From contig CAWGSF010000001.1 in assembly GCA_963825255.1 (NCBI GenBank), forward strand, positions 496,001 through 560,000: a stretch of DNA of 64,000 bases. The letters run 5' to 3'. This document shows, in pieces, positions 16,761 to 24,156 of the stretch. Source of the DNA: JAIBJN01 sp963825255 (GTDB taxonomy: Bacteria > Actinomycetota > Thermoleophilia > Gaiellales > Gaiellaceae). The notes under the pieces are model-generated. The model saw only the letters and a list, made by a program, of their open reading frames with translations, searched no databases and was not told the origin of the DNA. The position numbers and the translations under genes were made by a program. Within the stretch, counting starts at the first letter, position 1; every line of letters begins with the position of its first letter.

Positions 16761-17926
16761 CGGCCCTCGCGGCGGTCTGGGCCGTCGCCGCGTGGCTCCT
16801 CTGGGAGAGCGTGATCCCGGGCGACCTGCGCCTGCCGCACGTCTCCGCCGGCGACGTCCTCTCGGCGGACGAGCTCGCGAGGGCGCGCGACTACGAGCGC
16901 TTCCTGCGCTTCAGCTTCCTCGCCTCGATCGTCGTGCTCGTGGTCGTCTTCGGGCTCTACGCGCGCTACGGCGCGCGGTTCGTCCGGGAGTCGGCGGCCG
17001 GGCGGATCGGCACGGGGATGCTGCTCGGGATGCTCGGCTTCGCGATCCTCTGGCTCGTCCAGGTGCCGTTCGGGATGCTCGACCTCTGGTGGCAGCGCCG
17101 CCACGACGTCTCGGAGCTCGGCTACCTCGACTGGATCGTGCTCAACTGGTTTGCACTCGGGGGCGAGTTCCTCTTCGTCTGCCTCGCCCTCCTGATCGTC
17201 ATGGGCCTGGCCGGCCCGCTCGGCAACTGGTGGTGGATTCCCGGCGGGGCGGCCTTCGTCTGCCTGGCGCTCATCTTCACGTTCAACTCCCCGTACCTGA
17301 TCCCCGAGCAGCGGCACGCGCCGGGGCGCGTCGAGGCCGACGCGGACCGCCTCGCCGAGGAGGAGGGGCTGCCGGACGTCCCGATCCGGGTCCAGCAGGT
17401 GGACTCGTGGGAGGCGCCGAACGCGGCCGCGGTCGGGCTCGGCCCGACCCGACGCGTCATCCTCTGGAACACTCTCGTCGACCGGTTCGACGAGGACGAG
17501 GTGCGCGTCGTCCTCGGCCACGAGCTCGGCCACCACGCCCGCAACCACCTCTGGAAGTCGATCGCCTGGTACGCGCTCTTCGCATTCCCCGGTGCGTTGC
17601 TCATCGCCTGGGCGACGCGCAGGCGCGGCGGGATGGCCGAGCCGACCGCCGTGCCGCTCGCGCTGCTCGTCCTCGTCGCCCTCGAGATCGCTGCGCTTCC
17701 TGCCCAGAATGCGATCACGCGGCACATGGAGGCCGAGGCGGATTGGGTCGCGCTCCAGACAACGCGCGACCCGGCGGCCGCGAAGAGCCTCTTCCGGGGC
17801 TTCTCGCGGGAGGCTCTCCTCGACCCGAGCCCGCCGACCTGGGCCTTCATCCTCATGGAGAACCACCCGTCGATCGCCGAGCGAGTCGCCATGGCCGAGG
17901 CCTGGCGCGCGCGCCGGGAACGCTGA
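16727..17926 (+). CDS. M48-family membrane zinc metalloprotease (Ste24/CAAX protease type)
   Basis: A 399-residue protein with about seven hydrophobic helices. The zinc-binding HELGHH motif is at about residue 265, and the downstream glutamate is in HMEAEADWVAL, the layout of Ste24-type proteases. The region between is membrane-embedded. Bacterial members degrade or process membrane proteins. The GTG at 16727 lies inside the end of the DUF4389 gene (34-nt overlap), so the two membrane proteins are translated together and may work together. It ends 23 bp before the thiolase start. Confidence 0.88.
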   Translation: MARRAGFALVLAALAAVWAVAAWLLWESVIPGDLRLPHVSAGDVLSADELARARDYERFLRFSFLASIVVLVVVFGLYARYGARFVRESAAGRIGTGMLLGMLGFAILWLVQVPFGMLDLWWQRRHDVSELGYLDWIVLNWFALGGEFLFVCLALLIVMGLAGPLGNWWWIPGGAAFVCLALIFTFNSPYLIPEQRHAPGRVEADADRLAEEEGLPDVPIRVQQVDSWEAPNAAAVGLGPTRRVILWNTLVDRFDEDEVRVVLGHELGHHARNHLWKSIAWYALFAFPGALLIAWATRRRGGMAEPTAVPLALLVLVALEIAALPAQNAITRHMEAEADWVALQTTRDPAAAKSLFRGFSREALLDPSPPTWAFILMENHPSIAERVAMAEAWRARRER

Positions 17927-17937
17927 ACCCTCGTTGC

Positions 17938-17943
17938 TAGGCT
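17938..17943 (+). promoter_or_regulatory. -10 box, leaderless start
   Basis: TAGGCT lies 6 nt before the GTG of the thiolase at 17950. No ribosome-binding site is present. Confidence 0.45.
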
Positions 17944-17949
17944 GATTCC

Positions 17950-19101
17950 GTGGCCCGCACGGTCATCCTCTCGGCGATCCGCACGCCCTTCGCGAAGCTC
18001 GGCGGCGGCCTGCGCGACTACCGGGCCCCGCAGCTCGGAGCCCTCGTGATCGGCGCGGCCCTCGAGCGCTCGGGGCTCTCGGGCGACGAGGTCGACTACG
18101 TGATCATGGGGCAGGTGCTCCAGGGAGGCGCCGGGATGGCGCCGGCCCGCCAGGCCTCGCTCGGCGCCGGGCTCCCGAAGGAGGTTCCCGCCGACACGGT
18201 CAACAAGGTCTGCGCGTCCAGCATCCGCGCCGTCGAGATCGCCGACCAGATGATCCGGGCCGGCGACGCGCGGGTCGTGGTCGCGGGCGGGATGGAGTCC
18301 ATGTCGAACGCGCCCTACGCGCTCGAGAAGGCCCGGTTCGGCTACCGCCTCGGCGACGGGACGGTCATCGACCTCATGCTCCACGACGGCCTCGTCTCGC
18401 CGTTCGACGGCAAGCACATGGTGGAGCAGGCGTCGTTCGTCTCGCGCGAGCTCGGCATCACCCGCGAGGAGCAGGACGCCTGGGCCCTTCGCTCCCACGA
18501 GCGCGCGATCGCGGCCATCGACGAGGGCCTGTACGACGACGAGATCGTCCCGGTCAACGGGCTCGAGACCGACGAGTCGCCGCGGCGCGACACGTCCCTC
18601 GAGAAGCTCGCCAGGCTCAAGCCCGTCTTCGACTCGGAGGGCACGACGACCGCCGGCAACGCGCCCGGCGTCAACGACGGCGCAGCGGCGCTCGTGCTGG
18701 CGAGCGACGACTTCGCCCGCGAGCGGGGGCTCGAGACCCTGGCGACGATCCTCTCGCAGGCCTGGATCGCCGACGAGCAGGCCTACCTCGCCCGCACGCC
18801 CGCCAAGGCTAGCGCCCGCGCGCTCGACCGCGCGGGGAAGACCATCGACGACGTCGCCCGCGTGGAGATCAACGAGGCGTTCGCCTCCGTCACCGTCAAC
18901 TCCGTGAAGATGCTCGGCGCCGATCCGGCGATCGTGAACGTCAACGGCGGCGCGGTCGCGCTCGGCCACCCGATCGGCGCCTCGGGCGCCCGCATCCTCG
19001 GGACGATGGTGCACGACCTCCACCGCAACGGCGGCGGGCTCGGCCTCGCGGCCATCTGCTCGGGCGGCGGTCAGGGCGACGCCCTCCTCGTCGAGGTCTA
19101 G
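17950..19101 (+). CDS. Acetyl-CoA C-acyltransferase (thiolase)
   Basis: A full-length 383-residue thiolase. The nucleophilic cysteine is in VNKVCASSIRA, the histidine in GHPIGASGAR and the second cysteine in AICSGGGQGDA. It condenses two acetyl-CoA or cleaves 3-ketoacyl-CoAs. The sequence looks like the biosynthetic/acetoacetyl type more than FadA. With the hydroxyacyl-CoA dehydrogenase at 20060 and the crotonases it would complete beta-oxidation-like cycles. The final CSGGGQG differs from the common CIGGGMG but keeps the key residues. Confidence 0.9.
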   Translation: MARTVILSAIRTPFAKLGGGLRDYRAPQLGALVIGAALERSGLSGDEVDYVIMGQVLQGGAGMAPARQASLGAGLPKEVPADTVNKVCASSIRAVEIADQMIRAGDARVVVAGGMESMSNAPYALEKARFGYRLGDGTVIDLMLHDGLVSPFDGKHMVEQASFVSRELGITREEQDAWALRSHERAIAAIDEGLYDDEIVPVNGLETDESPRRDTSLEKLARLKPVFDSEGTTTAGNAPGVNDGAAALVLASDDFARERGLETLATILSQAWIADEQAYLARTPAKASARALDRAGKTIDDVARVEINEAFASVTVNSVKMLGADPAIVNVNGGAVALGHPIGASGARILGTMVHDLHRNGGGLGLAAICSGGGQGDALLVEV

Positions 19102-19136
19102 GGAACCTTCCGGCGCCCTTTCGCGTCTCAGTAGGC

Positions 19137-19686
19137 ATGAGGCTCGTTCCTCTGCCTGCTCGCGCTCTCGCGCTCGCCGCGGCCGGCTGCGGTGCCGGGG
19201 CTGAGACGGGCGGCGGCGGCGCTCCGACGACATCGGCCGCGACCGAGCAGGTCGACACGAGCCGCGTCTGCCGATAGCGGGCAACGACACCGCCGCCGAT
19301 CGTCCTCGAGAGCGACGCCGGCAGGCAGACGGCGGTGCCGGACTCCTACTGCGTGCGACTACACGACGAGGCGACGGGCGAGGCGGTCGGCGCCTGCGGT
19401 GACAGCGGGCCGATCACGCCCGAGCAGCTGAGCACGTCCGGCGGGGCGAGGAGGTGCGGATCGTCCTCGAGGACGCGGACGTCACGCGCCCCGAGGGCTG
19501 CTCAGCGACGACGAGCAGGGCTGCATCGGCAGCGTCGCGGTCCATCCGCTCGGCTGCGAGAGGAGAACCGTCGCGGAGATCCCCCTTGCCCTGGGGCCCG
19601 AGACAACCTGGCGAGTCGACCTCGAGCCGGGGGCGTACGAGCTCGACGTCTTCGCCTACTTCGACGCGCCGACCGAGTCGCCGTAA
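19137..19686 (+). pseudogene. Lipoprotein gene, interrupted three times
   Basis: The ATG at 19137 opens a lipoprotein signal with a lipobox-like LAAAGC and a Gly/Thr-rich linker, but a TAG stops it after 46 codons. In the same frame it resumes as PDSYCVRLHDEATGEAVGAC, then two frame changes (about 19440 and 19500) lead to VRIVLEDADVTRPEGC and RVDLEPGAYELDVFAYF, ending at TAA 19684. Joined, it is a secreted protein of about 180 residues with several cysteines and a beta-rich end. Three lesions in 550 bp suggest real decay or a poorly resolved stretch. Family not recognised. Confidence 0.55.
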
Positions 19687-20007
19687 CGAACTGGACGACG
19701 CCCTTGTCCCCGACGCCGAGCGCAAGGGTCTTCCCGTCGGGGGAGCGCTCCGCCGCCGACGTGAAGTACGGGAGGACGAGCGAGTGTCCGCCGACCGGCG
19801 CGAGCGTCCGCGCGTTCGCCCAGCAGAGCTCGTTCCCCGCGGGCGCGCCCAGGCGGCGAGCACCGTCGCCGTCGGCGTCGCGGCGGCCGTCGGGGCCGTC
19901 TCCGTGTCGCCGCCCTGCTCGACCGACGGAGCGGCCGCCTCGTCCTTCCCGCTGCAGGCGACGAGGGTGAGGGCGACGGTCGCGGTGACGAGTGCGGTGC
20001 GGAGCAT
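19680..20007 (-). pseudogene. Truncated lipoprotein with beta-propeller-like start
   Basis: The ATG at 20007 begins a clear lipoprotein signal (ALVTATVALTLVAC) and a Thr/Ala-rich linker. After a frame change near 19850 it continues as ELCWANARTLAPVGGHSLVL and then SPDGKTLALGVGDKGVVQF, which resembles the first blades of a WD40/TolB-like propeller lipoprotein. It then stops making sense where it meets the end of the plus-strand lipoprotein remnant. About 100 residues of what should be several hundred are left, so the gene is cut by a rearrangement or an assembly join. Confidence 0.5.
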
Positions 20008-20059
20008 CTACGGCGAGTACACGTCGTCGCTCGAGGCGGTTCCAGTAGTGTCCGGGGGC

Positions 20060-20897
20060 GTGAGGTTCGAGCGTGTCCTCGTGGTCGGCGCCGGCCAGAT
20101 GGGAGCGGGGATCGCCCAGGTGCTGGCGGCCTCCGGGCGCACCGTCCTCCTTCACGACGCGGCGCCGGGAGCGGTGGAGATGGGTCTCGCCGGGATCGGG
20201 ACCAGTCTGGAGAAGCTGGCGGCGAAGGGCGCTCCCCACGACCCCGCACAGGTGCTCGCCCGGATCCTGCCGACCGATGATCTCGCCGACGCCGATCTCA
20301 TGGTCGAGGCCGTCGTCGAGGACGCGGCCGTGAAGCAGGACGTCTTCAGGCGCGCCGACGCAACGCTTCGCCCCGAGGCCGTCCTCGCCTCGAACACCTC
20401 CTCGATTCCCATCGCCACGCTGGCCGAGGCCACGTCCCGGCCCGACCGGGTGATCGGGATGCACTTCTTCAACCCGGTGCCCGGTGATGGCGCTCGTCGA
20501 GGTCGTGCGCGCGCCGGAGACGTCGGACGAGACGGTGGGCGAGATCGTCGAGCTGGCCCGCGAGCTCGGCAAGACGCCGGCCGAGGCGAACGACTTCCCG
20601 GGCTTCGTCTCGAACCGCATCCTCATGCCGTTCATCAACGAGGCCGTCCACGCGCTCGACGACGGCGTCGCCGAGCCGGAGGCGATCGACACGATCGCGC
20701 GGCTGGGCTTCAACCACCCGATGGGCCCGCTGGCACTCGCCGACCTGATCGGGCTCGACACCTGCGTCTCGATCATGGAGGTGCTCAGGGACGGGCTGGG
20801 CGACCCGAAGTACGAGCCGTGCCCGCTCCTGCGCGAGCACGTCGCCGCCGGCCGCCTCGGCCGGAAGACCGGCCGCGGCTTCTATAGTTACTCCTGA
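20060..20897 (+). CDS. 3-hydroxyacyl-CoA (3-hydroxybutyryl-CoA) dehydrogenase, one frameshift
   Basis: The N-terminal NAD-binding half (VLVVGAGQMGAGIAQVLAAS, NTSSIPIATLAEATSRPDRV, MHFFNPVP) and the C-terminal dimerisation half (MALVEVVRAPETSDE, DFPGFVSNRILMPFINEA, GFNHPMGPLALADLIGLD, GRKTGRGFYSY) lie in different frames. One extra G at 20483 separates FFNPVP from VMALVEVV; without it the protein has 278 residues, the normal length of the FadB2/Hbd family. It oxidises 3-hydroxyacyl-CoA with NAD. The GTG at 20060 is chosen because the Rossmann motif begins 5 residues later. Confidence 0.9.
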
Positions 20898-20944
20898 TGC
20901 GAGTGAGGTGGCACTCCCTCTAAAGGGGGAGCGGCCGAGAGCCG

Positions 20945-22051
20945 ATGGAAGGTGTGACGCCCAACTTCGGGAGCCAGCCGATGCGCCTTCTCATCGTTGA
21001 CGACGACGCCGCGTTCCGCGCGCTCTTGCGCACGACCTTCGAGGTCGTGGACATCGAGGTCGACGAGGCCGCGAACGCCGACACCGCGCTCGAGTCCGTG
21101 CGCCGGACACGGCCGGACGCGATCGTCCTCGACGTCCGCATGCCGGGCATGAGCGGGCTCGAGCTCTGCGCGATGATGAAGGGCGACGAGGCGACGCGAG
21201 GCATCGCGGTCGTGCTCCTCTCGGGCTCGATCGACGACCGGGCGCTCGCCGACGAGGCCGGCGCCGACGCGTTCATGCGCAAGCCCTTCAGCCCGCTCGC
21301 GCTCCTCGATCTCGTCGAGCGCCTCGCCGGCGGCCTCACCGCCGTCCCGCGCAGGCCGGTCGCGCCGGAGGGCACGGGCGAGCAGCAGCAGCTCCTGCTC
21401 TACGCGCGGGACCTCCGCCACCTCCTCGAGATCGAGCACGGACAGCGGCTCCTCCTGCAGGACGCCTACAAGGAGACCGTGGCGGCGCTCGCGAGCGCCC
21501 TCGAGTCGAAGGACACGGGCACGCGCGCCCACTCGCAGCGCGTCCAGAGCTACGCGCTCGAGCTGGCCGGCGCCGTCAGCCCGGACCTCGTCGAGGACCC
21601 GAGCACGGAGTACGGCTTCCTGCTCCACGACGTGGGGAAGATCGGGATCCCCGATCGCATCCTCCAGAAGCCCGGCCCGCTGAACGAGGGCGAGGCCCGT
21701 CTCATGAAGACCCACACGGTGCTCGGCGAGCAGATGCTCGGCGGGGTCGCCTTCCTCAAGGGCGTAGGGCTGAAAGTCGTCCGCTCGCACCACGAGCGCT
21801 GGGACGGGAGCGGCTATCCAGACGGGATCTCGGGCCCGGACATCCCGCCGGCCGCCCGGATCTTCGCCGTCGCCGACGCGCTCGACGCGATGACGAGCGA
21901 CCGCCCGTACCGGCCGGCCCGGTCCTGGGAGGAGGCCGGGCAGGAGATCGTCGCGGAGTCCGGGAAGCAGTTCGATCCTGCGGTCGTGGCCGCTTTCGTC
22001 GAGCGCGAGGCGACCCTGCGCGCCGTTCGGCGCGAGTTCGCCGCCGCCTAG
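20945..22051 (+). CDS. Response regulator with HD-GYP phosphodiesterase domain
   Basis: A 368-residue two-domain protein. The receiver domain (about 13-130) has the acidic pair in LLIVDDDAAFR, the phospho-accepting aspartate in IVLDVRMPG and the lysine in MRKPFSP. A helical linker leads to an HD-GYP domain (about 165-350) with LLHDVGKIGIPD and HHERWDGSGYPDGISG, the metal and c-di-GMP binding signatures. It should hydrolyse cyclic di-GMP under control of a histidine kinase; no kinase gene is adjacent. The intact GYP motif argues for activity. Confidence 0.92.
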   Translation: MEGVTPNFGSQPMRLLIVDDDAAFRALLRTTFEVVDIEVDEAANADTALESVRRTRPDAIVLDVRMPGMSGLELCAMMKGDEATRGIAVVLLSGSIDDRALADEAGADAFMRKPFSPLALLDLVERLAGGLTAVPRRPVAPEGTGEQQQLLLYARDLRHLLEIEHGQRLLLQDAYKETVAALASALESKDTGTRAHSQRVQSYALELAGAVSPDLVEDPSTEYGFLLHDVGKIGIPDRILQKPGPLNEGEARLMKTHTVLGEQMLGGVAFLKGVGLKVVRSHHERWDGSGYPDGISGPDIPPAARIFAVADALDAMTSDRPYRPARSWEEAGQEIVAESGKQFDPAVVAAFVEREATLRAVRREFAAA

Positions 22052-22102
22052 CTCACCCGTTCGAGTCTCGGCGCGCAGCGCCCTGCGGCCGATCCTCTCG
22101 GC

Positions 22103-22813
22103 ATGCGGAGGCTCGCGATCATGGCGGTGCTCGCCGTGGCGTCTCTCCTGCCGCTGACCGGCTGTGTCGGCGCGGAGGGGAGGCAGGCCCAGGATCTGCT
22201 CGCCCAGACGGACGAGGCGATGGCGCAGGTCGAGTCGTTCCGCTTCGCGGGGCGACTCGTCCTCGAGACCTCCGTCGGCGACTTCGCGCTCGTCATGCGC
22301 GGCGCGGCCAGCAAGGACGACGGCGGCGCGTCGCTCGTCACGGTCTCTTCCGACGACGTCCCCGGCTTCCCGGAGGTCACCGTCGTGACCCGCGGGAAGA
22401 CCGCCTGGATGAAGGCGGGCGGCAGCTGGCAGCGCGTCCAGGCTCCCGCGGGCGAGGCGACCGGGGTCGACCAGTTCGACTTCGTGCCGTACATCAAGGA
22501 CGTCGACGTCGACGGCGGCCAGGAGGTCGGCGGCGAGCCCGCGGTGAAGATCACGGGCGTCCTCGACACCGCCGGTCTCGTCAACGGGTTCCTCGGGCAG
22601 CTCGGCGCCGTTCCCGGCGGAGCGCTGCCCGACCTCTCCGCGGGCCTCGGCGACACGCGGGTCGTGCTCTACGTCTCGGAGACGAGCCACCTTCCGTTGC
22701 GCACGCTCGTGGACATGAGCTTCGAGCAGGGCGGCGAGAGCGCCGAGATGCACTTCGACTTCGCGATCACGAACGTCGACGAGCCCGTGGCGATCCCTCG
22801 CCCGGGCGGCTAG
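22103..22813 (+). CDS. LppX/LprAFG-like lipoprotein
   Basis: A 236-residue lipoprotein with lipobox LTGC at about residue 21. The rest is a single beta-sheet domain with a repeated pattern of strands (FRFAGRLVLETSVGDFALVM, YIKDVDVDGGQEVGGEPAVK, FDFAITNVDEPVAIPRP). This fits the LolA/LppX-type fold that carries lipids in actinobacteria. No enzyme motif is visible. It stands alone between the HD-GYP regulator and the adenosyltransferase. Confidence 0.72.
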   Translation: MRRLAIMAVLAVASLLPLTGCVGAEGRQAQDLLAQTDEAMAQVESFRFAGRLVLETSVGDFALVMRGAASKDDGGASLVTVSSDDVPGFPEVTVVTRGKTAWMKAGGSWQRVQAPAGEATGVDQFDFVPYIKDVDVDGGQEVGGEPAVKITGVLDTAGLVNGFLGQLGAVPGGALPDLSAGLGDTRVVLYVSETSHLPLRTLVDMSFEQGGESAEMHFDFAITNVDEPVAIPRPGG

Positions 22814-22831
22814 CGGCCGCGAACCCGGCTC

Positions 22832-22837
22832 TATACT
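22832..22837 (+). promoter_or_regulatory. -10 box, leaderless start
   Basis: TATACT lies exactly 6 nt before the GTG of the adenosyltransferase gene at 22844. There is no ribosome-binding site. Confidence 0.5.
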
Positions 22838-22843
22838 CGGCGC

Positions 22844-23428
22844 GTGCGACGCCGGGACGAGCCCGTCCGCCTCACGCGGATCTACACGCGGGCCGGAGAC
22901 GCCGGCGAGACGAGCCTCGGTGACGGGAGCCGCGTCTCCAAGACCGACCTCCGCATCGAGGCGTACGGGACGGTCGACGAGCTGAACTCGTTCCTCGGCC
23001 TCGCCCTCGCGGGCGACCTCCCGGCGGAGTTCCGGCCCTGGCTCGAGCAGGCGCAGAACGACCTCTTCGACCTCGGCGCCGACCTCGCCGTCCCCCTCGA
23101 GGACGAGAAGCGCGAGCGCCTGCGGGTGACGCAGGCTCAGGTCGAGCGGCTCGAGGAGCTCTGCGACCTCGTGAACGCCCGGCTCGAGCCGCTCAAGAGC
23201 TTCGTGCTCCCCGGCGGCTCCGAGGCCGCGGCGCGCCTCCATGTCGCTCGGGCGGCGTGCCGACGCGCGGAGCGGCTGGCCGTCGCGCTCTCCGAGAGCC
23301 AGTCCGTGAGCCCGACAGCGCTCGCGTACCTCAACCGGCTCAGCGACCTTCTCTTCATCCTCGCCCGCGCGGCGAACGCGGACACCGGCTCGCCCGAGCC
23401 CCTGTGGAGGCCTGGGAGCTCGCCCTAG
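22844..23428 (+). CDS. Cob(I)alamin adenosyltransferase, PduO type
   Basis: A 194-residue helical-bundle enzyme that makes adenosylcobalamin from ATP and reduced cobalamin. The ATP-binding N-terminus (TRAGDAGETSLGDG), the EAYGTVDELNS block and the C-terminal ARAACRRAERLAVAL and YLNRLSDLLFILAR segments are all typical. Its cofactor product is needed by the B12-dependent mutase at 36678/40654, the likely reason for its presence. The end overlaps the next gene by 25 nt. Confidence 0.92.
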   Translation: MRRRDEPVRLTRIYTRAGDAGETSLGDGSRVSKTDLRIEAYGTVDELNSFLGLALAGDLPAEFRPWLEQAQNDLFDLGADLAVPLEDEKRERLRVTQAQVERLEELCDLVNARLEPLKSFVLPGGSEAAARLHVARAACRRAERLAVALSESQSVSPTALAYLNRLSDLLFILARAANADTGSPEPLWRPGSSP

Positions 23429-24147
23429 CCGCCGCGGGCTCGTTCGTCGCGGGCTTCCTCGGCTCGATGGTCGGGCTCGTTCTGGGGAGCCTTCGCCTTC
23501 CCGCCATCCTCCTCGCCTCGGGGAATCCGGCCGCCGCTGCTGGCACGAACATCGCCGTGAGCGCGGCCGCCGCGCTCTCCGGCGGGGTCGTGCATGCCCG
23601 CGCGGGGCGCGTCAGCTGGCGCATCGTCGCCTGGATGGCGCCGCCCTCGGTCGTCGGCGCGTTCCTCGGCGGGCTGCTCGGCCACCTCGTCCCCGGCGAC
23701 CTCCTGCTCGCGCTCATCGCCGTCGTCATCGCGTGGAACGGGCTCGACCTCCTCCTCGAGCTGCGCGCCGCCCCGGCGTCGCGGCGGCCGCGCCTCTCGG
23801 CTGCGGTCTCGGGCGGGGCGATCGGCCTCCTGGGAGGTGCCGTCGGGCTGATCCTGGGAACGCTCCGGCTCCCGGCGCTCATGCGCAGTGTCGGCCTGCC
23901 GGCGCACACAGCCGTCGGGACGAACCTCATCGTCGGGTTCTTCCTCGGCGTCGCGGGGTTCCTCGGCCATCTGGTCACGCTCGAGGTCGAATGGCTGGTG
24001 CTCGCGGTGGGCCTGGCCGGGGCGGTGCCCGGCGGCTGGCTCGGGGCCCGCGCGACGGGACGCGTCTCCGAGGCCGCCCTACGCAAGCTCATCGGCGTGA
24101 CCCTCCTCGCCGTCGCGGCGGCGATCGCGGTCACCGCGGCCGTCTAG
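23404..24147 (+). CDS. TauE/SafE family membrane permease
   Basis: A 247-residue membrane protein made of two similar halves, each with a GxxxGLxLGxLRLPA motif (MVGLVLGSLRLPAILLAS in the first half, AVGLILGTLRLPALMRS in the second). This is the duplicated layout of the sulfite exporter TauE/SafE family, which moves sulfur compounds or organic anions. The GTG at 23404 lies inside the adenosyltransferase gene, so the two are co-translated. The substrate is unknown. It converges with the giant surface protein gene, stops 10 bp apart. Confidence 0.82.
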   Translation: MEAWELALAAAGSFVAGFLGSMVGLVLGSLRLPAILLASGNPAAAAGTNIAVSAAAALSGGVVHARAGRVSWRIVAWMAPPSVVGAFLGGLLGHLVPGDLLLALIAVVIAWNGLDLLLELRAAPASRRPRLSAAVSGGAIGLLGGAVGLILGTLRLPALMRSVGLPAHTAVGTNLIVGFFLGVAGFLGHLVTLEVEWLVLAVGLAGAVPGGWLGARATGRVSEAALRKLIGVTLLAVAAAIAVTAAV

Positions 24148-24156
24148 GGGAGGACT

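Noticed and set aside
15191..17926. A single 911-codon frame covering the DUF4389 region and the M48 protease
   Set aside because: Only the last 399 codons encode the protease; the first part is antisense to trpE and a shifted reading of the DUF4389 gene.
20898..20944. Small hairpin (CTCCC/GGGAG) before the HD-GYP gene as a c-di-GMP riboswitch
   Set aside because: The spacer is only 47 bp and has none of the conserved riboswitch core; it is at most a weak terminator.
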